Shown here one piece after another: positions 31,701 to 42,337 of a stretch of DNA of 64,000 bases. The translations under genes were made by a program, and so were the position numbers. The notes below the pieces were generated by a model. The model had not been told where the DNA came from. It made no database searches and saw only the letters and a list, made by a program, of their open reading frames with translations. Positions within the stretch are counted from its first letter, which is position 1. Each line of letters begins with the position of its first letter. The stretch is taken from assembly GCA_949987705.1 (NCBI GenBank), contig OX465286.1:16195676-16259675 (forward strand), in the 5' to 3' direction. The DNA comes from Thereva unica. Its lineage: Eukaryota; Arthropoda; Insecta; Diptera; Therevidae.

Positions 31701-32265
31701 TATGATTCTCCGTTCGAAAGCAATGACTGCCCGGACAGAGATTAGAAAACACTAGCGCGACCTGCGTAGGCGACCGAAGTACACGCACAGGTACGGTATC
31801 ACTGAAATAATTGATTTTCCAATTTGCTCCAGTCGCCTGCGCAGGTTCAAAAAACTGCAGGGTGTTATCGCTTTTGAGAAACTTTGGAAGACGAAAAAAG
31901 AAGATAAAAACCGCACAGATAAAGTGATCCTAATACAAATGAATAAGCTAGTGTTACCGAACTTTCTCAAAAAAATACTGTGATGATTTGTGCGCCATCT
32001 ATCAGATGTTGGAACCAACTGTTTAGTTAGAATTATTAGTCAGCTAACATCGCGCCATCTATTAGACACGTTTTAAATGAACGGTAATTGAAGAGCATAA
32101 GGCTCTAAAAGTTCCTGAGTCTCGAATATTCAATCAATAGAGAGCCTCCAGACTAGAATTAAATAAGAATAAGAATTTGTAGACGGAAGGAGCTTGGATA
32201 TATATAAAGGTGCAGTGGCAGCAGCATTTAGAGACAGTTTTGATTAGTAAGGCAATTAAAGTGTT
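31701..32265. other. spacer; 'gcgccatctat' duplicates and TATA-like motif
   Basis: 'gcgccatctatcagatg' and 'gcgccatctattagaca' lie 60 bases apart (31991, 32051). A 'tatatataaagg' TATA-like box is at 32198-32209, with 'agacagttttgattagt' about 25 bases on. This could be an LTR U3/R region, but clean LTR ends, a primer-binding site and a second copy are not visible. Confidence 0.3.
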
Positions 32266-32269
32266 TGCA

Positions 32270-32505
32270 ATAATAAAAGTGACCTAAAGTGAATAAAGTG
32301 AGCTAAAGTGATCAAAGTAAGCTAAAGTGAGTGGCCTAAAGTGATCAAAAGGACCTAAAGTGATAAAAGTGAACTAAAGTGATGAAAGTGGCCTAAAGTG
32401 ATCAAAGTGATAAAAATGACAAGTGACCTAAAGTGGCCCAAAGTGATCAAACTGACCTAAAGTGATCAAAGTGACCTAAAGTGACCTAAAATAGCGATTG
32501 AATAG
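32270..32505 (+). repeat. minisatellite, 'ctaaagtgatcaaagtga' units
   Basis: About a dozen imperfect units of 'ctaaagtgatcaaagtgac' type, 10 or 20 bases long, run without interruption. Stops occur in several frames, so it is not coding. It lies just downstream of the TATA-like box at 32198. Confidence 0.75.
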
Positions 32506-33600
32506 TAAATTAAAAGGCGATAGACAAGAGCGAATAGCATTTAATTGTGTTAATAAATAACTTTTGTGTGAACATTTAAAAAGTGCCTTCCATAGTTAAT
32601 CCTGCAAGTCCGAGAAGCCGTAAAAATGCAACAATACCAATATACTATTAAATGAGCTACACACACTTCTCGTCAACACATGCACACGCCAAGCGCAACA
32701 AAAGCTCTAAATTTTTATTTTAGATCTCATCGATAAGAATAAATTCTCTCCAATGGGGCGAAAAGAATCGGCGGCCCATCATCAATCAGCATTAAGTTCA
32801 ATTTTAATCAAGAATTATTTTAAAATCGAACAATACCTGTGTTGGGGCTGCGCTCCTTTTAATCATTTTTTTTTTTGTTGTATTTTTATAAAACGCATGC
32901 GCGCACAAATTGGCCAACTGCGCCGTCGTCGTCTTCGCAATGCCCTCTCTAATGAGTCTGGTCTCATCTCATCCTCATTTGAGTTTAATCAACAATATTG
33001 TTTTTTTTTTTTTTTTTTTTTTTTTTTAAGGAACGTGTCTGTGCGGGGATACTCTCTACTGAGTATATCTGTGCTTCTGAGATGATGGGCGGTTTATATT
33101 GTGTCGATATTTGCGTATTATTATTTTTTTTTTTTTTTCACTTTTGATGATGATCATATCAAAGAGGTGAGTGAATCGGGCGGAGGGGGTTATATATATA
33201 TACATAAACAGGTAAAAAGGGAAATCATTCTGTGTGTTATTTTGATTCAAATTTGCGGTTTTTTTAGAAAAATCTCATCGAGATCGATGTTGCTGGGTTA
33301 TGTCTCTCCACTTGCACCATCGCCCCTATTCGATTCCATCTCTCTTTGCTCCCCCCGCCCCTCCACCCGTTTTTGTGGATGGTATGCAGATGCGCGCTGC
33401 ACATCTAATTCAGAAACGAGGCAGGCACGATGATGCATGAGAAAATTTTGCTGTGGCAAAAGATGTTGTTGAAACCCATGTATTCTGATCAAATTATATC
33501 TGGGATACCCACGCACAAGGGCACAAGATGCTTATTGAAAAAAAAGAGAAAGAAAAAACAAAAAAAAAACAAGGGACGAAAGTGGATAGGTGAGAGCTTA
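32506..33600. other. AT-rich spacer with long T runs
   Basis: Long poly-T at 33000-33027 and 33124-33138, and (TA)n near 33192. No gene recognised. Confidence 0.35.
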
Positions 33601-33616
33601 ACGCAATTATATCAAA

Positions 33617-33886
33617 ATGCAATTTTCCAAGGTCATTCGCCTCCTTTCAATGCACAAATTGATCTTATTTTTTATATTTTTGCTTTGTTCAGTTTGCCCT
33701 ATGCCAAATGCCTTGAATCCTTTTAAATATGAAGAGCAATTCACAATATTGAACACAAGGACACAAACAAGGATATTCACTCTCAATAACGTAAGGAGAT
33801 TGTCAAAGATAGACAAGAAGAAAATCACTCCGAAGGACCCAACCGGGCAACGTGGAGTGGGTGGAGGTAGGAATTCTCTTTTCTAA
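33617..33886 (+). CDS. small possible secreted peptide ORF, or an exon inside it
   Basis: An 89-codon ORF begins at 'atcaaaATG', a good insect start context. Residues 14-27 ('LILFFIFLLCSVC') form a hydrophobic core like a signal peptide, followed by 'PMPNALNPFKYEE' and a basic tail with 'RRLSKIDKKK' and a glycine-rich end. I recognise no family. A rival reading: the hydrophobic codons are a T-rich polypyrimidine tract ending 'tgctttgttcag' (acceptor, exon from 33693), and 'aataac|gtaagg' (33790/33791) is a good donor. That gives a 98-bp exon whose single open frame is the same one ('CPMPNALNPFKYEEQFTI'). Either way this is the best host-coding candidate in the window, but it is weak. Confidence 0.3.
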   Translation: MQFSKVIRLLSMHKLILFFIFLLCSVCPMPNALNPFKYEEQFTILNTRTQTRIFTLNNVRRLSKIDKKKITPKDPTGQRGVGGGRNSLF

Positions 33887-35181
33887 TTTTTGTAAGTAAT
33901 CCATTCCTGTGCACTTTCCTTCTTCCTTTTATACTTTTAAGATGGATAAACTTGGCTTTTCCACATTGTTTTATAAATACAAAAAAAAATCATTTCTTTC
34001 GCCGACGCCACCACAAAAATTTTTTGAATTAAATGCTTAAATCCTAGCTAAATGTATTGAGATGAGGGAGGGAGCTCCGCGTGTATATCGACTCTGCGGT
34101 AGAGTCCTTACAAAAAAAATATATAAACACATTTTCACGATTCTCATTTCATTTAGCGCAGGAGAGGGAGAAAGCATCACACACACACACACACACAAAT
34201 ACACCTTCATATCTGGCAAAAACATATTCCCTTTTTTGCCCATGGCTTGTTGTATTGAAATAATGAAATCCTTAAGCAATAAAATTCTCAATCACGTTTT
34301 TCTAAAAAGGACAAAAGTAAAAAAAAAAATAAAAATAAAAAATTACAAGACGAAAGCAACAAGACGATTTGTGGCGGATGTCTGTGTCTGTCTATATGAA
34401 CAGGATGGGTTTAAAGAGCCCCCCGCCCCCTTCCGCCCTGGACAAACTAGTCCATATACATATCTATATATATATATACATACAAGGCTTAGGCAAAAGG
34501 GGATTTCTTGGTTAACTTAAGGACATTTCGATCGGGTAAAGTCGTCGAGGAGCAAAACTTACAAGAATAAGATTGGAGTATGTTTGGGTAGACGAGGAGG
34601 GGGTGGTGATATACACAAGCCGTAGACTCATCAATTCTACGAATTAAATTGTCTCCAAACAATTCCATTCGGGACTCTTTTTTCACCCCCGCGTGTCGTG
34701 TCTTTTGCAGAAAAGGGAGACTTTTGTTCTTATTTTTACTTTTTTTCATTTTAATTATGGGCTTTGGGCTTTACCGCGCTGTGAAAATGAAATTAATACC
34801 TTTTTGGAGTTTTGTATATCGAAAACAAATACCTTTAGAATTTTACCCTTTTTTTTATACTCACAATGCCACCCCTCTATGCCACCTTAAAAAAATCGTT
34901 CTAACAATTATGTTACGCGGCTCGAGATTATTTATATCGAGTACGCCCGCTTTGATTCCTAAGAAATCTTACCGTGCTCCCATTCCCATACCAGTTCTAT
35001 GTATTTTCTATCATTGTCCAGAGGAGAACATTCCCTTTAATGCTCCTTTAGAAGCGTTTTCGAAGCATTATAAAAAAGTTTTTTTTTAATAAATAATGAG
35101 AAGATAATAATAATAAAAAATGAAGCTTTTATTTTTGTTTATTTTTTGCAATTGGCTTTTTTTTTTCAAAACCCTAGTGTG
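33887..35181. other. AT-rich spacer with (CA)n, (TA)n; two long chance-like ORFs
   Basis: ORFs of 152 codons (34062-34520) and 146 codons (34649-35089) lie on the plus strand. The first runs through (CA)n and (TA)n microsatellites; the second has a hydrophobic stretch near residues 25-45 from T-rich DNA. Neither has a recognisable domain. I regard both as probably non-coding. Confidence 0.3.
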
Positions 35182-35285
35182 ACTTTACCAAAGCGGTCCC
35201 CCATCTAATTACTAACCATGCCCGATGCTGTTTGACTTCCGTAACAAACAGGAACTGATCTATTAAGTATGCTAATGTCACCCTT
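35182..35285 (-). mobile_element. 5S rRNA-derived SINE-like core, copy 2 (best match)
   Basis: The plus strand 'agcggtcccccatctaatta', 'ctaaccatgcccgatgctgt' is the reverse complement of the 3' half of 5S rRNA. Over 'cagcatcgggcatggttagt' + 'aattagatgggggaccgctt', about 36 of 40 bases agree with fly 5S as I remember it, covering the internal promoter elements through box C. The 5' part is 'gacattagcatacttaatag'. After the 5S part comes 'ggtaaagtcacactagggtt', shared with the copy at 51400 ('ggtaaagccactctcgggct'), so these two form a subfamily. Confidence 0.8.
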
Positions 35286-35399
35286 TAGGGTCAGCAAGAT
35301 ATTCGCCCCCCTTTTCTTCGTTATATAAAATTTCTGAAAACTGCAGTAATGCTTCCTTGAACAACGCTCAAAATTCGTCCCCCTTGATCACCGCTCCCA

Positions 35400-36700
35400 A
35401 TTTCTAAATCAAAGGGATTTCCACGTAAGTTCCGAAAGATTTTCCTCATAAACACCGTCAAAAACAAAATCAGCGAGACTGAAGTGAGTTATGCCTTATC
35501 AGTTTTTCTTAATGGCCTAAGTAGGCAAACCTTATTTCGAAAGAAATGAAGCATTATCTGTTTTCCTTATTCGGAAAACTTTTTGAAAAGCTTTAAAGAA
35601 AACCTCGGCTCCACCTTACGAACTGCGCAAGTTGGAGCAAATTGGCGACCTTAATTTTAAAAAACATCAGTTGGCATAAAATGCCTACAAATTAAAAAAC
35701 CTCAGTAGGCATACAATTTTCTAAAATTCAACTGAAGATAAACAAATCTCAGTTCGCCCAGTTGAATGTAAAAGCTTGCTAAAAAGAGAGTAATCAACTG
35801 GAATAGTGGAATGCCATTCCAGTGGACTTTTGCATTTCTGACTTCTGGCGAAAAAGCAACAACAATTTTAATCACGAACTGAACATGAACTGAGCTTAAA
35901 AAGGAAAAAAAACAGAAAAAAAGAACTTTTAAAGCTTTGAGTTAGGTATCAATAAGAGCTTTAAAAGCTTTTTTTTGGTGCGATAGAGAGCACCACACAC
36001 ATCACAAGGAAAAATCAGCGATACTGAAGTTAGATGTGCTCTATCAATTTCTCACAATGGCCTTATGGCTACTTGGCTCAAGAGGGGTGATTCTAATTGG
36101 AGATGCCGGAAATTGGCTAGACTACTGAACTTTTGGAGTTCAGTGATCGAGGGTGCGTTCTGGCAGATCGTTTCGATCGTGACAAAAGTTGTTGTGTGAC
36201 ATTGCGAAAAAAATTTAGTAATTAAACTTGACGCGGTCACCACAGTCTTATATAAGGCAAACATCATCACAACTAAAATGAGGCAATTAGATTTATTACA
36301 AAGCCTTAGTTTGTGAAAGCTATTTAAAAAACTGTAAGCTTTGTAGTTTAACTCATAAAGCTTTATTTTGTTGTTGTTGCCTTGCCCTATTCAGGCAATT
36401 ATTTTGGTGTCATTTTTAGCATATACTCAATATACCTACTTTTCGTTCAAATGTGCATAGGGCAAGCAGCATTGGACGTGATTTGTACTTAGTTGGAGGC
36501 CGTTTAGAACAACGGGATTGCGTTTAAAAATATATAGAGCTTTCGACACCGCCCGCAGATATTACTCATCAATTTTCAGCCTCTTTTTCTGCTCGTGAGT
36601 CGTATGGGCCATTCCTTAATGGGGCATTATATCCCCTTGTGGGCCCTATAGAGCAATCTACATGCGGCCCACATAAGCTATCATTTGCGATTGCACAGGT
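35400..36700 (+). repeat. S-family repeat, 5S-bearing, free-standing copy
   Basis: 'ccgaaagattttcctcataa', 'gcgagactgaagtgagttat', 'ctcagttcgcccagttgaat', 'ccattccagtggacttttgc', 'ttctgacttctggcgaaaaa', then 'cataaagctttattttgttg' and the 5S-like core at 36412. It matches the cargo of both hAT composites but is not bounded by hAT ends here. No ORF. Confidence 0.6.
36412..36522 (+). mobile_element. 5S rRNA-derived SINE-like core, copy 3
   Basis: 'catttttagcatatactcaa', 'gggcaagcagcattggacgt', 'gatttgtacttagttggagg', 'ccgttt' align with 5S rRNA from 'CTGAATAC' through box A ('AAGCAGCGTCGG') to box C ('TTAGATGGGGGACCG'). Followed by the family body 'gcgtttaaaaatatatagag', 'ctttcgacacc'. Confidence 0.7.
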
Positions 36701-36744
36701 TTTTTCACTTTCTTCATGCACACGCTGATTAAAAAGAGAGTGTT

Positions 36745-36900
36745 AACTTGACTGGAACCAGCAAGGAGCCCGTTGAGTTGGAAGACCGAGAACAACGTGG
36801 AGCAGAACGCTATTAGCAGAGGGCATAACAACTGGCAGATTCTGGACGGAGCTGAGAGCTGTCGCTCAAAGCAGAGTCTGCTTAAGGGTATCGAGGGATA
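36745..36900 (+). pseudogene. RTE-like LINE C-terminal fragment
   Basis: 'cccgttgagttggaagaccg', 'gaacaacgtggagcagaacg' and 'gagctgagagctgtcgctca' correspond to 31094-31210 of the RTE-like tail. It lacks the 'cctatgtcccatgaggg' end, so it is broken on both sides. Confidence 0.65.
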
Positions 36901-36954
36901 TCGAATCAGACCACTATTTGCGGGTCCCTTTTCGTCCCTCTGCCTAGAGTCATC

Positions 36955-38000
36955 TTATTGGGGTTGCAGTGGGTTGTCCCATTGCTCCCTTGCTTCGACT
37001 CCCCTAGTTATCGCAAGCAGCTGATTGAAGGGAGTCTGCCTCATGTCCTCCATCCAATGGAGTCCAGTTATGGCAGCCCTTTTTCTCGCCACCGCCGGAC
37101 AGTGACACACTATGTGTGTGGCCGTTTCAGGTTCCTCCAGGCACATCCGACAGGTGTCATCTTCCAGAATTCCCACTCTTTTTAGGTGATACCTGAAACA
37201 TCCGTGTCCTGTAATCAGTGCCACCAACCATCTGAGGGTTCTCCTTTGCATATCCAGGATCCTTCTTCTGGCTGCGGTAATCGGCAACGTAAGCACCATC
37301 TTAGCCTGCCTACACGTGGTCATAGCGTCCCACCGTCTCCGGTGTTCCTCAGCGACCCATTTCTCGATGTAGTTCCTTACCAACCCTCTGCCAATGGCAG
37401 AGTATGGCTCCGGTCCCCAGAATTCCGAGGTTGACCCCTGTTTTGCCAGGTTGTCAGCCTTTTCGTTCCCATCGATGCCTGTATGTCCTCTAACCCAAGC
37501 TAGCGTCACGTTGTTTTGTTTCGCACACCTGTTCAGTTTTTGGACACATTCCAACGCCAGAGACGCATTAATCTCTGTCTGATTCATGCGCTTAATCACA
37601 GCCTGATTGTCCAGTGCTATAAGGATACTTCTTCCCTGCACCTGACCCTCATTTATGTGATCCAGCGCGTGCAGCAGAGCAAGCATTTCCGCCTGGTAGA
37701 CTGAGGTGTAATTCCCCAAAGCCAGAGAGCAGGTCAGATTTAAGTCCTCTGAGAAGACTCCCGCACCTGCTCTGCCGTCAATCATGGATCCGTCCGTGAA
37801 GATATATATGTCTTCCGGCCTCCCTTCCGGGAGCGTTCCGTTCCCTATGAGGGTTTTATGATACCTTTCGGTCACCCTCATTTTTGTGATCCCTTCCATG
37901 GGCATCATGAGCTCCCTAATCCCTTTAATGCGATCCAGGATCTTCATGTGCCCATATAAGGCTCCTGACGCCTCAGTTATAAGAAGACCATCTCTTACGA
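36955..38000 (-). CDS. LINE-derived RNase H plus zinc-knuckle ORF, open
   Basis: A 330-codon frame (37947 to 36955) is fully open. Order: 'YIFTDGSMIDGRAGAGVF' (D52), 'YQAEMLALLHALDH' (E87), 'LIALDNQAV' (D113), 'LAWVRGHTGIDGNEKADNL' (H155, D165), all four RNase H1 acidic residues present. Then 'LRWLVALITGHGCFRYHL' and a C-x2-C-x8-H-x4-C knuckle (C266, C269, H278, C283). This is the C-terminal part of an R1/LOA/I-group LINE ORF2. The frame can be followed upstream to about 38000, where it stops abruptly: RT and endonuclease are gone. A dead 5'-truncated copy is the simple explanation; the ATG used here is arbitrary. Confidence 0.8.
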
Positions 38001-38004
38001 GTGC

Positions 38005-38370
38005 CGGCTAATGCCCCCGGCTTTACCAACCTCAGTTCAATAATGATCAATTCAATCCACATACTTGGCTTCACCGGCTAAAGTGCAGTTCATGTTCAGT
38101 TCGTGCCTGAAATAGTTGTTGCTTTTCCTCCTGAAGTTGGAAATGCAAAAGCTCACTGGAATGGCATTCAATTATTCCAGTTGATTTCTCTTTTCCGCGA
38201 GCTTTTACGTTTAACTTCAGTTCTAGTCCAGTTGGGCGAACTGAGGTCTGTTTTATTATCAGTTTAATATGTGGAATACGTATGCGACCTTAGGTTATTT
38301 TAAAGTTCTGTTCACCAATTTGCTTGAACCTGCGCAGTTCGGCGGATGAAGTCAGGGTCATTTAGTAGAG
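38005..38370 (-). repeat. S-family repeat, reverse copy without 5S core
   Basis: 'gcagttcatgttcagttcgt', 'gcctgaaatagttgttgctt', 'ttggaaatgcaaaagctcac' and 'cagttcggcggatgaagtca' are the reverse complement of blocks at 35580-35890. It starts next to the truncated LINE and lacks the 5S-bearing segment. Confidence 0.55.
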
Positions 38371-38379
38371 TCATTATTA

Positions 38380-40865
38380 CTTTTTTTTTTTTTATTTGGT
38401 GTGATTATTTCAGCATTGAGTTTGAGGAATTTAAGATTTAGTGGAATATCTAGTTACTTTTAGCGAGGAACAAAATATATTAGTGGTTTCTGGTGGTTTT
38501 AAAAGTCGAATCTAGTGGTCTCTCGAGGAAAGAGTTGTCAACGCTGCTTGTTTCCACTGCCTTCACTCGGTCGAGGCCAAGTATATGTGCAGTTGCGGAA
38601 AAATGAGCCGCCTAAATTATTTACGTCAGCACTTGACCTGAACGACGCCCCGTCAGCACAGCCGCCATATCAGAAGGATAATAGGGAAGTTGGAACAACC
38701 AACCAGCGGAATTTTTAATTATGTCGCATCCTGGACTCATGTTACTATATCTCGTGTTGATGACTTCGGGTAGTTGGTTTTAATATGAACAAAACCAGAG
38801 ATTTGCTTAACATCTTCGAAAGTAGAGCTCAAGGTTTAAATGTTTGTCACATTAATGCAGTTTATGTAATAAAATGAACGAACTTCTTGAAATTCTTCGT
38901 GAATCACATATGCACGTTATACGCCATCATTACACCATCACGTGCCGTCGAAACTTGTTTCTATAAATGGTTATAACCTATTACAAAACTATAGGAACAA
39001 TCGCTCTGGTGGTGGTGTAGCTGTTAAGGACAGTTTTCGATCCTTCAAAATTAAAGAATCCGTTTCCAATAGCTTGGAGGAGATTTTAATGTTAATATTT
39101 TATCTAATAATGCCCGTTCCAAAAACTATCTTGATTTTTTCAATACCTTCGACCTTAAACCCGTGAAACGACCTACTGTGATACTAATAATCCATCACTG
39201 TTGGATATATTTTTTTGTGCCGAATGTAGACAATGTTATCCACCCAGTTATCTCGATCGTGACATCCTCTATCTCTGTTTAAATTTCGAGGTTGAAAAAG
39301 CCCAGAAAAAAATGTTCATATATCGTGATTACAGATCCATTGATATACCAGCCCTATTACAAGGATGCGCCTCTCTTCCGTGGAATGGTACATATAGTAT
39401 CATTGACATTGACGAAAAAGTAGAATATTTCAATTCACTCTGTAGCCTTCTGCATGACTCTTTTGCTCCGGCCAAAACTAAACGTATGCTTTCTACTATC
39501 TTTCTCTTCCTATAAGTATCCTATGTTTTTTAGGTAAGCTACTAGAAAAACTAATGGCATGGCAAATTGACAGTCATTGTGAGACGGGGTCGCTATTGCG
39601 CCTGGTTTTCGCAAAGGCAATAGCTGTGAAACTGCATTGCTGAAGGTTACTACTAACCTCCGAATGGCTCTTGACTCCGGTAATGCTGCTTTCCTCGTTC
39701 TTCTTGATTTCTTTCAGTCATTTGATAGTTTTGCCCGCATGCGCCTATTTACCAAATTGACAATCCACATGAGGTTTACATCCTCTGCTACCCTTTAATT
39801 CCTAGTTACCTGCAGAATCCTTCCCAAAAAGTATGGTTGCATAACTCGATTTCGGATTCTTTACCGATAGCATGCGGCGTTCCGCAGGGCTCCATACTAG
39901 GGCCATTACTCTTTTCTATATACATAAATGATAGCAGTGTCGCGACAAGCAGCAAACTCCATATGTATGCGGATGATGGTCAGATCTACTCCAACAGCCG
40001 CCTTGCAGATCGCAAACGTATTTATCAATGGTCTGTATCCAACCGTCTACAACTTAATGCCCCTAATTCCTGTTGCATTCCAATGTATAGGAGTAAATTA
40101 GATACCGTCCGTTTTCCTCCTATCGTTCTTATGAACACACCGCTACCTTATCAAACGCGTGTCATTAATCTAGGCGTTTACCTGAAGTCTCAACTTAGCT
40201 AGCAAACTTCTTGGCTTTATAAAGAGAAGAGCCAAGGAATTTGACAGCCCTCGAGTTACTAAAACCTTTTTCTGTTCGCTAGTCCGCCCAATTTTAGAAT
40301 ACGCATGCCCGATCTGGAATCCTATCTACCAGGTAAGCAGTAGTAGTTTTGAGTCAGTGGAAAAGAAATTTCTACTCTTTGCTCTGCCCTACATGGACAG
40401 GCTCAAAGTGTTAGATCTCACGCTACTGTTTAATGGGCGTAAGCTGCTTATTTCATGCTTTACTTTGGATGTCTTAAACGGTAAGATCAAAGATCAGTTT
40501 CTGTCAGACAGGATCAAAGTTAACGACGATGTCCGACACAATAGGCATACGAAAATGCTTAGGGAATATTCTCATCGGACCGAGTATGGAAAGAACGAGC
40601 CCATCAACAGATGTTGCATCATTTTCAATGGCCACAGTTCCTGCTTCTCCCCTGGAATTAGCAAATTATCCTTCAAGAAAAAATTGATATCCTTCCTGTC
40701 ATCCGAATTGCCCTGAACTAACACTATAACTAAGTTGTGCTATATGTTATAAAGATATATTCTGTGATAATAATTGTTAGACTGCAAACTACTTTTAGCT
40801 ATAGTCATTTCTATCTCTGTGTAATATAGTTTAAGTGCGCCTTGTTTGGCGTAAATAAATAAATA
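38380..40865 (+). pseudogene. CR1/Jockey-group LINE, internally deleted
   Basis: ORF2 starts near 38835: 'LNVCHINA' and 'NELLEILRESHMHVI' (endonuclease start), then 'INGYNLLQNYRNNRSGGGVA' split by shifts (~38955-39020). The EN-RT linker has 'YRDYRSIDIPALLQG' (~39310-39355) and 'DSFAPAKTKR'. A deletion removes the early RT; the rest reads 'GKLLEKLMAWQID' (~39535), 'PGFRKGNSCETALLKVTTNL' (~39600), 'IACGVPQGSILGPLLFSIYI' (~39867), 'LHMYADDGQIY' (~39957, catalytic YADD), and the thumb to 40716. The 3' end is (AAAT)n at 40851-40870. 38380-38830 may hold a decayed ORF1. Not functional. Confidence 0.75.
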
Positions 40866-40869
40866 AATA

Positions 40870-41057
40870 AAATTTACATTCTTAAACTACATTCTTTTTA
40901 ATTTTTACTTGTTTTGGTATGGTCGCTACAACCACAGACTACCTTCCCCCTAGATTATCTTTTCGGAAGGACTTCTCCGTCGAACTACCTGCAAGAAGAG
41001 AGTGAAGATACGAAGACGTCCTGCGAGTTCGAAGTATGAATATTCACCGACGGCTCC
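40870..41057 (+). pseudogene. RNase H start fragment of an R1-like LINE
   Basis: The frame ending at about 41060 reads 'SNYLQEESEDTKTS', a stop, then 'IFTDGSKTS' (41038-41064), the RNase H first-motif signature. It passes straight into the LINE tail at 41058, so the junction is a rearrangement or insertion point. Confidence 0.4.
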
Positions 41058-41475
41058 AAGACGTCAGAGGGCACATATTCCAAATCGCCAAACAAGCTTA
41101 CCAAGGCTTCCTCAAGAGATGCAAGTTCCTCTTTCCACCAACTGCCCTGGCATCTACAAGTCCTACATTCGGCCCCACCTTGAATACAACTCATATGTCT
41201 GATCACGCGCCCCAAAAATCACCTTGGCTTGGCCTGACAAGGAGCAAAACCGCGACATCAAGCTCATCAGCGATAGCACCCTTTGCTCCTCCAACGATCA
41301 GATTTCAAACGCAACGTTCATCGACATCTACTCACTCACCCTCCAGATCCCTAACCTATCCTTCCTTCTCTATCTTTCAAATCAAGCTTACTACTAGACA
41401 CTGACCATGACTTGAACGACATGACGGACTAGTAGTGCAAAGGGTGATTCCTAAGCTTGACGTTACCACATAAAA
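41058..41475 (+). pseudogene. 3' fragment of the 2935-type LINE, internally deleted
   Basis: 'ggcacatattccaaatcgcc', 'tacattcggccccaccttga', 'atacaactcatatgtctg' match 4060-4200, and after a deletion 'acgttcatcgacatctactc' to 'aaagggtgattcctaagctt' match 4575-4720. It ends 'acgttaccacataaaaaaa'. Same family as the LINE at 2935-4750. Confidence 0.8.
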
Positions 41476-41479
41476 AAAG

Positions 41480-41853
41480 TAATGTGTAATACTGGTCTTG
41501 TAATCTTGCATTTTCTTGCCCTCTTAGCAAGTTCAAAGCAAGACGAAGACAAGACAGGATAAAAGAAGAGTGCAAGATCAAGATGAAGGAGATCAAGATG
41601 AAGGTGCCAAAGTCTTGCAGTGGTGAGCAAAAAGTCTTACACAAAGTCTTGCTAGAAGATTTGCAAAAAGTCTTGCGGTTTTATCTTCCTGCTAAATGTG
41701 CAAGACAAGACTTTTTCTTTCATTACTGCAAGACTTTTACCACTTAGTGATGAACAAAAAGCCTTGCTATCTTGATTTTGCAGTCTTGACTTGTCTTTGT
41801 CCTGTCTTGTCTTGGTCTTGCTAAATGTGCAAGACAAGTCTTGTTCATCACTA
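41480..41853. mobile_element. hAT MITE of the 'caagac' family, diverged copy
   Basis: Dense 'caagac/gtcttg' motifs as at 19362. A compact unit at 41745-41853 begins 'tagtgatgaacaa' and ends 'ttgttcatcacta'. The left end of the larger element is not clear and no 8-bp duplication was found. Confidence 0.6.
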
Positions 41854-42105
41854 GGTACATGGCATGACATCCGTCAAAGTCGACTAAACAACCACTGAAC
41901 ATAAGGTCGACGAGTTGTGGCAACAAAATGGCCTGCCAAGCGCTTATTGGATCTCCGGTGTTACTGGAGGCAGCCCTTCACCTATCTACCCATAATGAGA
42001 AGCACGAGTCACAAAAGCTTGTGACTTATGACTAGTCACAATTTATTAATTGGGGCTGGGGGTAATTTTGATTGTCAAGTTTACTTCAGTATCAATGGTT
42101 TAAAT
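41854..42105. other. spacer, nothing recognised
   Basis: No gene or repeat end recognised. Confidence 0.25.
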
Positions 42106-42337
42106 TGCTAGTGCAGTGATTCTCAACCTTTTTTTTTGTTGCGGCACACTTTTAACAATTTCAAAAATTTTGGCGGCACACTAACAATACAATAAATTTA
42201 AAAGAATTTTACTTATAGACCGTCAGCTAGTGACAGATCTAGGTGCCCCAGTTTGTCATGCTAGCCTTGAAGAGGGTTGAAAGGTATATCGATATTGAGT
42301 TGGAAAAAGGCAAATTAAAGTGCCGCTCCTGGGTTTA

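Noticed and set aside
31990..32660. Solo LTR
   Set aside because: No matching terminal dinucleotides, target duplication, primer-binding site or second copy could be identified, so only the TATA-like box and minisatellite are reported.
34062..34520. 152-codon ORF
   Set aside because: Runs through (CA)n and (TA)n microsatellites and has no domain or codon pattern supporting coding.
34649..35089. 146-codon ORF with hydrophobic segment
   Set aside because: Hydrophobic residues come from T-rich DNA; no recognisable family and no supporting splice context beyond a weak 'tcttttgcag'.
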